Counted from the first letter of the stretch, positions 35,724 through 46,185 are shown. The stretch: DNA of 64,000 nt from Candidatus Anaplasma sp. TIGMIC (GCF_028204095.1 NZ_JAQLOH010000001.1:1-64000), one strand, 5' to 3'. The notes: generated by a model not told the origin, from the sequence alone. Made by a program: numbers and translations.

Positions 35724-38507
35724 CTAAAAGCTTGCTGGGGGATCAGCCGGATGGATGATAGGCCTCCTGCGCGTTCCACCACCTGAACCAGAAGCTGTAC
35801 CACCAAACCCAGACATCGGTCCAATAAGAGAACTATCTGCCCGACCCCCGCCTGATCCCCTGTGGAAGCGACTGGACTGCAATTTGTGCTGATCCAACAT
35901 ATGTCCAGTCGTTTTGTCAAAGCCAAATGTGCTAAGTATCGACTGCGCAGCATTGCCGCCAACATCAGACAGATTTGTGAATGCGCCAAACATGATGCTA
36001 CACATATCCCCACTGTTCAGTACAAAATCCCTAGCCGCATGAACGAGCGCCAGGAAAATCAGAATGTTAAATACCGGACCCGGTAAGCCCAAAAGAACTG
36101 TCTCACCCGTGTTTGTAATCTCCCTTATAGTGTCATTAATCGGGGTCATGGGTATAACGCCTATAGGCAGGGGGAAGCTTAACACACATATTTTAGTCAG
36201 CATTAAGTCAGCCTTGTAAACACAGGCATCACAAACCTCAAAATTAAGCATTGCGTATATCACTTCGTTAATCGCGTTAATAAGTAGCGCAATACACGAA
36301 AATATCAGAACAGGCTGAACTGCAGTCTGAAGAAGAGTTTTGATCCACATATCAAATATGTTTTTAGTCCGCTTGAACAAAACACATATGAGGAAATAGG
36401 GCGCAACACTCAAAAGTAGCGCTATTGTCATCATGGAAATCAGGTATATAACAACTGCCTGAAACAAAAACTGCACTAGAACAAAAATGCCCCAGAAGAT
36501 AAGAACCACAGACAACCACCCAACAGGACCAGCAAATATCATTGCCAACAATTGAATCCAGGTCTGCGACACACTAAACCTGAACAGTATTCCGTCCATA
36601 AATCCAAAATCCCCGTCGGATCCAATGCCCCCTGTCATAGCCCCTATCAAGAATTTTGGCCCCCCGATAAAGAGGTTGAACAGTTTGCCATTGAAAAACT
36701 CCCAGCTCCCAGGCTGAAGGACCAACATCACGATCACAACCTTGGAGATCATAATCGCAAGTTGAAATACCGAAGCTCTAGAAAAACCGAGGAAGAAATA
36801 CAAGGCACTCACGACAACATACAGAACTAACATCGCATTCACTGTGGCCATGAAAGTGCTTCGCGTACTGATATGCTCATACATCTTGCGCACTGCGTTA
36901 TCGGAGCCACTACGCCCATACAGCGCTGCACGAACCTGGCCTTCTGTCCATGACGCAATGTGGCTAAACACCTTTGGAGGAGTCTTCATTACCTTGGCAC
37001 GGATTTCAAAAAACCCTAGGTTATTCTCATAACCATCACCGTTATCCTTAACACCTATGTATAGATCCCCACTGTCTCCACCCTTTATCTGAATGGGGAA
37101 AGTAGAGAAGAAATTTATTTTTTTGTGCTGCGTATCGTTAGAACCGGGTAAACCTACGGGTATACCACTGGAAAACGTATAGTAGAGACTATTTTCTATA
37201 TGAGCCGAACACTCTTTCTTGATCCTGATGTTATATCCTCCGGCTATACGTAGCTTGCTATCGTTCTTAACAACCAACGTAATTTTATGCTCCTCCTGCT
37301 GTGATTCAGTACCACTCGCATCATTAAAAACATACGCTTGATCTAAGTATAGAGGATTTCTTTCTGCCACATGCTTTACAGTGCTTGTTGTTGCAGAAGT
37401 ACCGTCATACTTGCTTTTAACTTGACCCAACGCTTCAGTAAGGTTTTGCACATTACTGCCACCACGAATACTGTCACTATTGGGAAAAGTACTTGTCGCC
37501 TGACTGGCGGCTGGCGCTGTTTTTAGAGTCAAGTCGCTGCCTTCAATGCGAACCATAGGAAGTACATTTTTTCCACCTACGGTAAGTAAATGCCAACCTT
37601 TGCAGTCAGTTTTACCCACGTCGCCTTCAGTGGTTCCACCAGTCTTACCGTCACTGCCACACAATTTGCCACAGTTGACATTGATGGAATATTCATCCAT
37701 GGTGTCCACCAGTCCTTCCCGCAGAGCGCGCATCTCGGCGTGCATATCTGCAAGTTTTTTTTCCTTTTCTTTTTTGTCTTCCTCGTACCTGCTTTCTCTG
37801 GTAGAGCTGGTATCGGGAGGAAAGTCCCTTTCAATCTTCTTTTTTATTTCCCCCCTGCTTAGGCAGAGCATCGTATTGCCGCGAGTGTCGCTCGGTTTCA
37901 CAGTTTTTCCACTGCCGCCTGTATGCATTAAGTACGGCACAACATATTCATCTATCAAAGGTGTCCCCGTACCATCCAGTTGATACCAACTGTTCGAAAA
38001 TCCATATTTAGAACTAAGCTTGCCGCTAAAGTATATGTAATGCTTGTGATTCATGTTATTTTTCAGGCATGCATCCGTATCCGTAACATGCACATCCTCG
38101 TCGTAATTTCTACATATACTCTCATCCACAATGAAATCCTTAACAGGATTAAGTGAAAATGTGATCTCTTCCCCTTTCAATATACGCACAGGAAACTTGA
38201 TGTCGAACCTCTCTTCCTGCCCAGGTTGAAGCGATGCCGCCTCCGGTATGCGCAAATCATATGCTTCAACCCTAGCGTTTTCACAAAAATTCAGGTAGTA
38301 GTTGTCGATTTCTAATGTTATGTCCTTGCCGTTTACAGGAAAATCTACCTTAGTCCAGTAGCTAACCTTTCCCTCAGCACCAGAACCTGGATTTGTGTAC
38401 ACAACACTTCTGATAATATCCCTATATACGTCAGCCTGGGATATGCAGCCATGGTATCCGCACCCAGCTAGAAACATTACAAAAATTATGGGGATAATCC
38501 TCGGCAC
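35724..38507 (-). CDS. virB6-2: VirB6-2, T4SS inner-membrane protein
   Basis: Second VirB6 paralog, 927 residues. It begins with a lipoprotein signal (MPRIIPIIFVMFLAGC). A periplasmic N-domain of about 540 residues holds the cysteine motif INVNCGKLC that parallels VirB6-3. The membrane core at about 556-830 carries LQPGSWEFFNGKLF and NIFDMWIKT. The C-terminal tail of roughly 90 residues is short, Gly/Ser-rich and ends in a proline-rich segment. It lies 118 bases behind virB6-1 and is coupled to virB6-3. Confidence 0.92.
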   Translation of the reverse strand: MPRIIPIIFVMFLAGCGYHGCISQADVYRDIIRSVVYTNPGSGAEGKVSYWTKVDFPVNGKDITLEIDNYYLNFCENARVEAYDLRIPEAASLQPGQEERFDIKFPVRILKGEEITFSLNPVKDFIVDESICRNYDEDVHVTDTDACLKNNMNHKHYIYFSGKLSSKYGFSNSWYQLDGTGTPLIDEYVVPYLMHTGGSGKTVKPSDTRGNTMLCLSRGEIKKKIERDFPPDTSSTRESRYEEDKKEKEKKLADMHAEMRALREGLVDTMDEYSINVNCGKLCGSDGKTGGTTEGDVGKTDCKGWHLLTVGGKNVLPMVRIEGSDLTLKTAPAASQATSTFPNSDSIRGGSNVQNLTEALGQVKSKYDGTSATTSTVKHVAERNPLYLDQAYVFNDASGTESQQEEHKITLVVKNDSKLRIAGGYNIRIKKECSAHIENSLYYTFSSGIPVGLPGSNDTQHKKINFFSTFPIQIKGGDSGDLYIGVKDNGDGYENNLGFFEIRAKVMKTPPKVFSHIASWTEGQVRAALYGRSGSDNAVRKMYEHISTRSTFMATVNAMLVLYVVVSALYFFLGFSRASVFQLAIMISKVVIVMLVLQPGSWEFFNGKLFNLFIGGPKFLIGAMTGGIGSDGDFGFMDGILFRFSVSQTWIQLLAMIFAGPVGWLSVVLIFWGIFVLVQFLFQAVVIYLISMMTIALLLSVAPYFLICVLFKRTKNIFDMWIKTLLQTAVQPVLIFSCIALLINAINEVIYAMLNFEVCDACVYKADLMLTKICVLSFPLPIGVIPMTPINDTIREITNTGETVLLGLPGPVFNILIFLALVHAARDFVLNSGDMCSIMFGAFTNLSDVGGNAAQSILSTFGFDKTTGHMLDQHKLQSSRFHRGSGGGRADSSLIGPMSGFGGTASGSGGGTRRRPIIHPADPPASF

Positions 38508-38625
38508 TACACGCTCTCTATCTACTTCAGTTACGCATCACTAAGGTCAGGAAAAACGACATGTCAACAGCCCCAAAATCACGCGAGAGATCCACCATGT
38601 CTTTTCCATCACTTACCGCAGGCCA

Positions 38626-41163
38626 CTACCCGCCACTATCTTTTGCACCCTTTGCACGGACACTGCCACCTGATACCTTGTCTGTACCATCTGCACCCTT
38701 GTCTCCGCCACTCATGCCGCTACGGAGCCGATTTCCAAGATCCGCAGCCTTACCTGATGCAAAGCTCCTCATCGAAGCAGCTGCACCCATAGCGCCACGA
38801 GCCATACTTCGCGGATTCATACCGCCACTACCGATAGCACCAGCCCTAGGATCTCCAGCAAGCTCACCAGCTATGTATGATATAGAACTCAAGAAGTGGT
38901 AGAACAGGAAACCAATCAAAACAAAGACCCCTAGCTTAGTCCACATCTCTGCAGTAGCAGCCTTAAACTCCGGTGAACTTACAGAAATCCCCAGGAACAA
39001 TGGCTTTGTATGGAATCGAACTGAATCGAACATACAAGCAAGATTGCTTTCATTCTCTGGCTTTTCGCACGCCTTACGATCTTTAAGCTCAAACCATATC
39101 TTACTGCTGGATGATCCCTGCACCTTAACGGCAGTACTATCACCACGTTTGAACTCTAATTTACCAAAATATAGGTTATCGAAAACGGTGAACATCAGCG
39201 ACATAAAGGCGAACAGGATAACCGGATACAAGGAGTACGTCATCAACTGCCTAGTCCATCCATCGAAGAAGCCCTTTGTAGCCTGAAACAGACACATAGG
39301 AATCATGAGGGGCGAAATTATTGTCAAAACCGTAAGCGCGATCAGCGACAAAAGGAAGACGTACACTGTCCATATGACGGTGAATATAAGCATTAGTACC
39401 GCGAAAAACGCCACCAAACATATGATGACCTTTGCATTAATAAGTATCGCAGCAATTAATAACCCCGCGCTAAGCAGCATTGTCAGCACAATGCCCGTGC
39501 CAGTACCCATAGTCAGCTGACTACCGAGATAAAACATTACGCGACAGTCAAGCCTATCCCATGGCATTAGGTACACATACCCAGGTGCGTAATCCGATGC
39601 CTTGAAATCACAGACACCATTACTGCTCCCAGCAGCTTGCAAGACTATATCGGAAAGTCCAATCGAAAGCTTGGTAAGCTGGTCATATGCGTGAGACATC
39701 GCACTGCCCTGAGTGAAGTAGATCACCAAAGCGAACTTTATTACAGTCATGTAAAGCTCTGATGCGTTTTGTACTCCACCCAAAACTGCTTTTATAGAAA
39801 ACAGTATAAGAGCCAAGATCAGCGCAGCCATCACGCCTTTTTTCAATTTTTCCTGAGCAACTTTCAAAAAGCCAGGGTTAACTGATCTCACAGAGTTAAC
39901 CCTATTAGAACAGCCTTGAGGAGGCTCAAGCAGATTCTTAAGAGAGTCTACAATACATCCAACTATAACTGCAGTCACAGGGAATACAGATTTAGAGTGC
40001 AAATTTGCCACTCCCTTGCATGTCTCAGCCACATAACAGCTGTAACACGCACTATTGTCGTAGCTTTTAATGACCTCTATCCCCTCCTTCGTTGTCTCTT
40101 TGTTCGGAACAGATTGCGCGCACATGGGAACTGGCGCAGAATTGGGCCGCAACTGGCAACCAATTTCTGGCTGCCCCGCTAAGCGCATACCTGACAACTT
40201 AACCGCATCCACACACAACCTAGAGCCTCTTTCAACCGCTCTATAGGTAACATCATAAATAGTGCCTTCTTGCCCTGCTTCAAGAACTATGCAATCAACA
40301 GCATTGTCATTACTGCTCCATGCCCCTGAAACTGCGAGCTTGGCCTTATGCATGTCAACATCACCAAATGTAGACTCCCGGGGATACTTCCCCTCTTTCA
40401 GAAGTTCCGTATACGATTTATCTGCAAAGTGCATAGCAAACAGCGCGAAGGGAGATGTAACCAGAGTATTAAGAGGATGGCGATAGCATACCTCTATTTG
40501 ACGCGAGCTCGAAACACGATTTTTTGGCCATGCGTACTCACTAGCTTGTTTAAATTTTCTCTCGGGGCACATTGGCTCATTCTTACTAGCCTCTTCCAAA
40601 CTCGTACCAGGAGAAATACATGCGTAGTAATCCGCCATGTTTACGAATTCCTTGTTACAAGTGCCATTTTTGTATTTATCGACAATACTCGTCGCGCCAC
40701 CTTTGGGATCTGTACACTCCTTGTAGTTCTTTTCCTTATGATCGGGATTTGTTTTGTACTCTTTCTCACCGCTTTCAAATCGCAGCACAGGATGGCGCAC
40801 AAAGCTCCAGTGACAGGCAAAATATGGCGCTGACGCAGCAACACCTGCCGCTATGGTTGTGATGGATCCAACCATCAGTAGAGTACCAACGAACCTAGAC
40901 CCAGGCAAATGTGTGTTGAATACTATAACGCCAGTGAGTCCCGCAGCCATAGCTGCACCAATGCCGGCACCACCAATTATCGCCAACTCATCTGAGCCTC
41001 CACAACGAGGATTAGTAGCCTCTGCGTGCCGGTAGTTAACTAGGTGATCATCTCCTGCATTGGCACCTTCTGCACTTTTTGTATCTACCGATGCGTACGT
41101 TGACAGCGGAACCGCCACCAGCAACACTGCCATTAGTGATATAACCCTGGCTATATTAAGCAT
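38626..41163 (-). CDS. virB6-1: VirB6-1, T4SS inner-membrane protein
   Basis: First of four VirB6 paralogs, 845 residues. Unlike the others it begins with an ordinary signal peptide (MLNIARVISLMAVLLVAVPLSTYA) and has no lipobox. Two hydrophobic segments occur early (about 62-115). A cysteine-rich periplasmic region follows, then the VirB6 membrane core (about 441-760) with KGFFDGWTRQLMTYSLYPVILFAF. The tail is short and Gly/Ala/Met-rich (GAIGSGGMNPRSMARGAMGAA). It overlaps the end of virB4 by eight bases, implying coupled translation. Least derived of the four and most likely the canonical VirB6. Confidence 0.92.
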   Translation of the reverse strand: MLNIARVISLMAVLLVAVPLSTYASVDTKSAEGANAGDDHLVNYRHAEATNPRCGGSDELAIIGGAGIGAAMAAGLTGVIVFNTHLPGSRFVGTLLMVGSITTIAAGVAASAPYFACHWSFVRHPVLRFESGEKEYKTNPDHKEKNYKECTDPKGGATSIVDKYKNGTCNKEFVNMADYYACISPGTSLEEASKNEPMCPERKFKQASEYAWPKNRVSSSRQIEVCYRHPLNTLVTSPFALFAMHFADKSYTELLKEGKYPRESTFGDVDMHKAKLAVSGAWSSNDNAVDCIVLEAGQEGTIYDVTYRAVERGSRLCVDAVKLSGMRLAGQPEIGCQLRPNSAPVPMCAQSVPNKETTKEGIEVIKSYDNSACYSCYVAETCKGVANLHSKSVFPVTAVIVGCIVDSLKNLLEPPQGCSNRVNSVRSVNPGFLKVAQEKLKKGVMAALILALILFSIKAVLGGVQNASELYMTVIKFALVIYFTQGSAMSHAYDQLTKLSIGLSDIVLQAAGSSNGVCDFKASDYAPGYVYLMPWDRLDCRVMFYLGSQLTMGTGTGIVLTMLLSAGLLIAAILINAKVIICLVAFFAVLMLIFTVIWTVYVFLLSLIALTVLTIISPLMIPMCLFQATKGFFDGWTRQLMTYSLYPVILFAFMSLMFTVFDNLYFGKLEFKRGDSTAVKVQGSSSSKIWFELKDRKACEKPENESNLACMFDSVRFHTKPLFLGISVSSPEFKAATAEMWTKLGVFVLIGFLFYHFLSSISYIAGELAGDPRAGAIGSGGMNPRSMARGAMGAAASMRSFASGKAADLGNRLRSGMSGGDKGADGTDKVSGGSVRAKGAKDSGG

Positions 41164-43561
41164 TTTTCACCCTTCGATGAAAAATAGGCAACCATACATT
41201 AGGGTCATTACCAACCTCTTCCAAAATATCGCGAAGCACAGCAACAGTCTCAGCCCTGCCCGACAAAACATTTATTGTGTCGTCAAGCCCTCTAAGATCT
41301 ATCCTTGCCACCACAGCACTAACACCCTGCTTCACAAGAAAGAATCTAGTACCAGGATCTGTAAATTTTATTAAAGAATACTCCCGTTCTGTTAGCATAA
41401 ACACATCCCTGTAGGCACTGGTAGCCTTTAAGTTTGGCAAAAATATCTGCGTCGCGGTTTGCTGAACCAACGTATCACTGATCTGACTCTTGCTCGCGTC
41501 CTCCACACTCTGTGTAGCAAAGATAACAAAGGTGTTAAGCTTCCTGAGTACCTTAAGCCAGTCTTTAATTCTCGGAGCAAACACAGGATTGTCTATTAAA
41601 GCCCACGCTTCATCCAATACAATTACAGACGGTGTTCCATCCAGAGAAATGCTTATCTTGTGGAAAAGATATAACAACGTAGGAGCAAGTGCTACAGGAT
41701 CCTTGAGTAGATTACCCATCTCAAAGCCAAAAACACGAGATTTTGTGAAATCTAGAACATCTTCCTCGTTGTCAAATAATGACGCATGAGATCCCTCTGA
41801 GTGCCACATCATCATGCGACTTGCTAACGTATCTTCGCCCCCTATACCCAAAAAAGGCACAAGATTACGCAGCATCCTGTCTTCTTTCTTCAGCTTGAAA
41901 TTTCCTACTATAGCGTCATCAATACGCAATACATCTTCGGGTGTTAATTTGTCAGAAAGCGTAGTAGCAAGTATCTTGAACCACTCCATAAGGAAAGTCC
42001 TATTGTCCGCAGTGTCATCAAGATGAAGTGGATTTAACCCGGTAACACCCCTGGGCTCAATTACAGAGTATACGCCGTTCAGCGCCCTTATAAATATTTC
42101 AGCACCGTGATCTTTGTCAAAGAAGAATATTCTCGGGGAAAACTTCATCGCTTGAACGCACAAAAAGTTCATCAGCACCGTTTTACCGGCACCTGTAGGG
42201 CCTATAATTGCCGTATGCCCTACGTCACGTATGTGAAAGCTGAAGAAAAACGGAGTCCCTGAAGTTGTATCAAAAACGGTCACAGCTTCGCCCCAGTGAT
42301 TGCCAAATTTCTTGCCACTGGGATAATTGTGCTGGGACGCAAAACCCGCCATGTTGAGAGTGCTTATGACGGCCTTCCTAACAACATACGAAAAATTACC
42401 AGGCAGCTGCGCCCAAAATGCAGGCTCCAGATTCACCTTCTCTCTAACTGGGTACACACCACAGTTAGACAATTCCGCCTCTACAAGTGAAAGAGCATTT
42501 TCCAAATTTTTCGGCGTTTTTTCTATACATAGAACCGTGAGATGGTGCAATCCAAACGCTATCTTACCACTTGTAGCATCATCCAGAGCTTTAGATATCT
42601 CATAGATCTGAGACACAGCCTTATCGGAAGACTGTATCATACGATTCTGCTGAATCTGCATTTTCGTGATCGCAGCCTGCCTATTAGTAAACTTAAAGGA
42701 CTGCGTTATTATGAACTCGTACGGAAGCTGCAAGAACGCGTCCAACATACCGGCTGATGTAGTCTGCCCATATTCTTTTAGGCTGATAATACCCGCATAC
42801 CTCGACTCATCATACCCAACCACCTGCACAACCTTGCGCCCAAAATATAACCTGTGCACAGGAAGTTGCCTGGAGATATCACCAAGGTTAACGGCCACAT
42901 TGTGCACTGCACTACAGTTCACAATCTGTAGTAAAAATTCCATAATTTCAGAGAAGTTACCAGCAGGCGTCTGCCTTATTCCAAGCTCTCTGGGCGCATA
43001 GTTGCGCAAGCTGGTAACTACACGATTGGTCACCTCTTCGAGATCCTCATAAGTGGCCCTCATGTCGTTTCTCCAGCCTTCTGTAGCCGCCTTTTTATTT
43101 ATCTTCTTGAGTAAGTTCACAAACAGCTCCGTGCTTTTCTTACTCCCCTCCCTGACAATCGTTATGTACAGCTCATTGACAAAAGACTGCTTGGTCTTAT
43201 GCTTCTCTCGCCATTGTAGGTTGACCGAATCTGCAAACGCATTGGAAAACTGCTTACTGGCAAATCCTTCGGTAAATGCATTCCTCCTACGCCTTATTAT
43301 GTGGAAATACAGACCAAACGAAGACGAGGACATACTGCGCAAAGTCTGGTTACGTATGGAGTTCTGTATAGTGAGATCTTCATCATCCGCAGTCTCAAAC
43401 GCATATCCCGACAACTTGATAACCTTGAGCAGCGATCCGTCCTTGGTTATAAGAGTGGTGCTGTTCCAATGCCCATGATATGGAAGAAAGTGCGACTCAT
43501 GACATTCCTTCTCAACGATCTTTCGTTTTTTCGTTGTCGCTATCCTTCCTATTTTTAGCAT
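41156..43561 (-). CDS. virB4: VirB4, T4SS motor ATPase
   Basis: ATPase that powers pilus assembly and substrate transfer at the base of the type IV secretion channel. At 801 residues it is full length. Walker A is GPTGAGKT (about 450-460) and Walker B VIVLDEAW (about 643-655), with the CagE/TrbE-type N-terminal domain (FLPYHGHWNSTTLITKDGSLLKV) and the RecA-like C-terminal domain (FATQSVEDASKSQISDTLVQQ). It begins at the base next to the virB3 stop and overlaps virB6-1, so virB3-virB4-virB6-1 form one translational chain. Confidence 0.97.
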   Translation of the reverse strand: MLKIGRIATTKKRKIVEKECHESHFLPYHGHWNSTTLITKDGSLLKVIKLSGYAFETADDEDLTIQNSIRNQTLRSMSSSSFGLYFHIIRRRRNAFTEGFASKQFSNAFADSVNLQWREKHKTKQSFVNELYITIVREGSKKSTELFVNLLKKINKKAATEGWRNDMRATYEDLEEVTNRVVTSLRNYAPRELGIRQTPAGNFSEIMEFLLQIVNCSAVHNVAVNLGDISRQLPVHRLYFGRKVVQVVGYDESRYAGIISLKEYGQTTSAGMLDAFLQLPYEFIITQSFKFTNRQAAITKMQIQQNRMIQSSDKAVSQIYEISKALDDATSGKIAFGLHHLTVLCIEKTPKNLENALSLVEAELSNCGVYPVREKVNLEPAFWAQLPGNFSYVVRKAVISTLNMAGFASQHNYPSGKKFGNHWGEAVTVFDTTSGTPFFFSFHIRDVGHTAIIGPTGAGKTVLMNFLCVQAMKFSPRIFFFDKDHGAEIFIRALNGVYSVIEPRGVTGLNPLHLDDTADNRTFLMEWFKILATTLSDKLTPEDVLRIDDAIVGNFKLKKEDRMLRNLVPFLGIGGEDTLASRMMMWHSEGSHASLFDNEEDVLDFTKSRVFGFEMGNLLKDPVALAPTLLYLFHKISISLDGTPSVIVLDEAWALIDNPVFAPRIKDWLKVLRKLNTFVIFATQSVEDASKSQISDTLVQQTATQIFLPNLKATSAYRDVFMLTEREYSLIKFTDPGTRFFLVKQGVSAVVARIDLRGLDDTINVLSGRAETVAVLRDILEEVGNDPNVWLPIFHRRVKNA

Positions 43562-43858
43562 CTACATGACATCGTAAGAGTTGGCGTTGTGATAGAAGCG
43601 ATTTAGACATCTGCTGCACTTCTGCATCTTTATGATGAACAAATCCATAAACAGAGGGTCTTTAGCAGATGCCGCAAATCCTAGCGCATGTATACCGGGC
43701 GCAAGTATAAACAACACCCTGAAGTCGTTGCTGTACATGAATATCATTACCGAAAGCATGAGATTGGTAATCGCAAAAGTATAGCTAACCCCGAACAGCA
43801 TAGTGGGCCTAGTCAACCCCTTGAATAGCTGATCTGCTTTCACGCTACCGGACATCAC
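43562..43858 (-). CDS. virB3: VirB3, small T4SS inner-membrane protein
   Basis: A 98-residue VirB3 family member. It has the family segment LFKGLTRPTMLFGVSYTFAITNLML with the first membrane helix, a second hydrophobic stretch (FRVLFILAPGIHALGFAA) and the DPLFMDLFIIK.. motif before a basic C-terminus. VirB3 works with VirB4 in assembly of the inner-membrane complex. It lies 90 bases downstream of sodB and directly abuts virB4. Confidence 0.95.
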   Translation of the reverse strand: MMSGSVKADQLFKGLTRPTMLFGVSYTFAITNLMLSVMIFMYSNDFRVLFILAPGIHALGFAASAKDPLFMDLFIIKMQKCSRCLNRFYHNANSYDVM

Positions 43859-43947
43859 TGAACCACACTTGGTACATGCAACTCTTGACAGACTCTAGCA
43901 ACAAAAGGTTATCAAACTTTTAACCGCTACAAAGCTACCTTGATGCC

Positions 43948-44568
43948 CTACAACGCACCTATGCTCTCCAACCTCTGCAAGACAAAGTCCCAATTTAGCA
44001 AGTAATCTAGAAATACGTCAATGTATTGCTTCCTAACATTGAGATAGTCAAGATAATAAGCATGCTCCCACACATCCATGGTCACCAAAGGTACTTGCCC
44101 TGGCGTCAGTAGGGGCGAATCCGCATTGGGGGCATTGACAACACGCAACTTCTTTGACTCCTGTTCGTATACAAGCCATACCCATCCACTGCCAAACTGC
44201 CCTAATCCGCTCGCGGTAAATGCGTTTCTGAACTCATCCATCCCGCCAAAGCTGACATCTATGAGGCCAGACAACTTTTCTGGAGGGTTACCACCACCTC
44301 CACGCTTCATGGATTTCCAATAAAAATCATGATTCCATATCTGGGCAGCGTTATTAAATATCGCCCTGCCAGCACTCCCATTTTTGTGCGACCGAACTAC
44401 TATATCTTCCAAGCTCTCGTTGCCAAGACCTTCAAACTCAGTACCAGCAACAAGTTTGTTCAAGACATCCACATAAGTCCTGTGGTGCCCGTTATAGTGA
44501 CGGTCTAACAATTTAGCAGAGATATGAGGCTCCAAGCCATCGTAAGGAAGACTGGCTAATTCAAACAT
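43948..44568 (-). CDS. sodB: iron superoxide dismutase
   Basis: Converts superoxide to peroxide and oxygen, protecting the bacterium from host oxidative burst. The 206 residues include all Fe ligands: His24 (RHYNGHH), His80 (WNHDFYW), and Asp and His of DVWEHAYYLDY. The start has a GAGGG ribosome site eight bases upstream. It is first in the sodB-virB3-virB4-virB6 series, an arrangement known in Anaplasma and Ehrlichia in which sodB is co-transcribed with the T4SS genes. A weak 5-bp hairpin followed by TTTT lies between sodB and virB3 and could reduce read-through. Confidence 0.97.
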   Translation of the reverse strand: MFELASLPYDGLEPHISAKLLDRHYNGHHRTYVDVLNKLVAGTEFEGLGNESLEDIVVRSHKNGSAGRAIFNNAAQIWNHDFYWKSMKRGGGGNPPEKLSGLIDVSFGGMDEFRNAFTASGLGQFGSGWVWLVYEQESKKLRVVNAPNADSPLLTPGQVPLVTMDVWEHAYYLDYLNVRKQYIDVFLDYLLNWDFVLQRLESIGAL

Positions 44569-44943
44569 TCCTAAATCCCTCGCTGTGCAAACGTAAACTT
44601 ATAACAATTATATTGTCAAAATGCAACAACTAAGCCCCTGAAGCCATCTAACCCCGCATATGGCACTTACACTTATTTTCCATTTCTGGTAGAAAATATG
44701 CATCGCCTCTTGCTCAAGAAGTTGTAAGACACATTGCCACTGCACGTAGCAGTTCTTGCCCCACAGTATCGCATCTCATGCACGAGATCCGTGGCTATTT
44801 ATACAATCTGGGCGCGAAGATGAATTCTTTTTCGCACAAAACTCTTTCTAATGACTTTCAAAGGATGTAGCATCTTTACCTGAGCGTGACTATCGGTACC
44901 TAGTGGTCTGTGGTTTCTCTTTTCGCTGTATTTTCGGAACATT
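44569..44943. other. divergent intergenic region sodB-pstA
   Basis: About 375 bases holding the promoters of the T4SS operon (minus) and pstA (plus). On the minus strand a TTGACA occurs at 44614-44619 ahead of sodB with AT-rich sequence behind it, but no -10 box at standard spacing, so I do not call the promoter precisely. No gene is seen. Confidence 0.45.
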
Positions 44944-46185
44944 ATGGGAAAGAACTTGGCAATGTTGCTCAGGCAACACAGAAAAAGTGTGCGTGTCTTC
45001 TTAAGAAGTAAAAAAGACCGTTTCTTCGCCCTGCTTTCTTTGTCAGCGCTAGGCACTTCCGTCGGTATGCTTGTGCTTGTACTGTGCAGTATTGTTACAA
45101 ATGGCTATAAGGCCTTAACCGTGACGAAAATTTTACTCCATGTGGAAAATACCGAACACGTTAGAAAGGAAGGCTTTTATCTGAGAGAAGACTGCATAAA
45201 ACTCATAAACAACGCACTGGACAAAGCTCTAGAAGATCACATTGACCTAGAAGACCCAGATGTGAAAAAAGCTGCTCGTAGCGTTATAAGCGATACAGCA
45301 CATCACGATCTTGCGTGCTTCATCAGCAAGGGTTACAAACTCACTGACGGGCTTTGGCTCAATGCATCTACTGACTTCCTAAACAATGTAAAAAGCAACC
45401 CATTGTACTACGAAGTTCTGCGGACGTTGGACAAGCAACATCTGGTGAAGAGAGTCTTTAATCGCGCTTTATTCACGCGCTCTCACTCGAAAGTCCCTGA
45501 AAGTGCAGGTATTCTAGGTGCGCTAGTTGGGTCACTACTGACTATAACTGTCTGCCTTGCTATTGCTATTCCCCTGGGAATAATGACTGGCATATGCATG
45601 CAGGAGCTCCTGGCAAGCAGTAAAATCGCTTCCATAGTTGAAGTAAGCATAAACAATCTGTCTTCGGTACCGTCCATAATCTTCGGGGTACTGGGTCTTG
45701 TTGTGTATCTAAATATTTTTGGCGTTCCGCGATCTTCTTCGCTTGCGGGCGGCATAACTTTGTCTGTAATGATTCTCCCTTACCTGATAGTAACAACTCG
45801 GCAGGCACTTGCGTCCGTACCAGACTCAGTGAAGCAGGCTGCTTTCTCCTTAGGGGCTACAGATATACAAGTGATAATGCATCACTCCCTTCCTATGGCT
45901 CTGCCTTCGCTAGTTCAGGGCGTAATGGTAAGTGTTGCCAGAATAATAGGGGAATCTTCTCCATTGATTATGATAGGAATGGTGGCGTTTGTCATTGATC
46001 TACCCAAAACTTTCTTAGACCCTGCCAGCGTATTGCCAGTGCAGATCTACATATGGGCAAACAACTCAAGTGCTGAGTTCACAAAAATCTCCGCAATAGC
46101 GATCATCGCTCTTCTACTTATACTGCTAGTATTGAATATGATAGCCCATTTAATCAAAAAACGACTGGATCACTTTTCCTTCTAA
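44944..46185 (+). CDS. pstA: phosphate ABC transporter permease PstA
   Basis: Inner-membrane subunit of the high-affinity phosphate importer. The 413 residues comprise an N-terminal helix (about 33-55), a long extramembrane segment (about 56-165), then the permease domain with five helices and the EAA-type loop (PYLIVTTRQALASVPDSVKQAAFSLGAT). The long N-terminal segment makes it larger than the ~300-residue enterobacterial protein, as is usual for alphaproteobacterial PstA. No pstS, pstC or pstB is adjacent. Confidence 0.93.
   Translation: MGKNLAMLLRQHRKSVRVFLRSKKDRFFALLSLSALGTSVGMLVLVLCSIVTNGYKALTVTKILLHVENTEHVRKEGFYLREDCIKLINNALDKALEDHIDLEDPDVKKAARSVISDTAHHDLACFISKGYKLTDGLWLNASTDFLNNVKSNPLYYEVLRTLDKQHLVKRVFNRALFTRSHSKVPESAGILGALVGSLLTITVCLAIAIPLGIMTGICMQELLASSKIASIVEVSINNLSSVPSIIFGVLGLVVYLNIFGVPRSSSLAGGITLSVMILPYLIVTTRQALASVPDSVKQAAFSLGATDIQVIMHHSLPMALPSLVQGVMVSVARIIGESSPLIMIGMVAFVIDLPKTFLDPASVLPVQIYIWANNSSAEFTKISAIAIIALLLILLVLNMIAHLIKKRLDHFSF

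Noticed and set aside
44598-44619. TTGACA plus TATAAG ahead of sodB as a promoter
   Set aside because: The spacing is about 10 bases, far from the usual 16-18.
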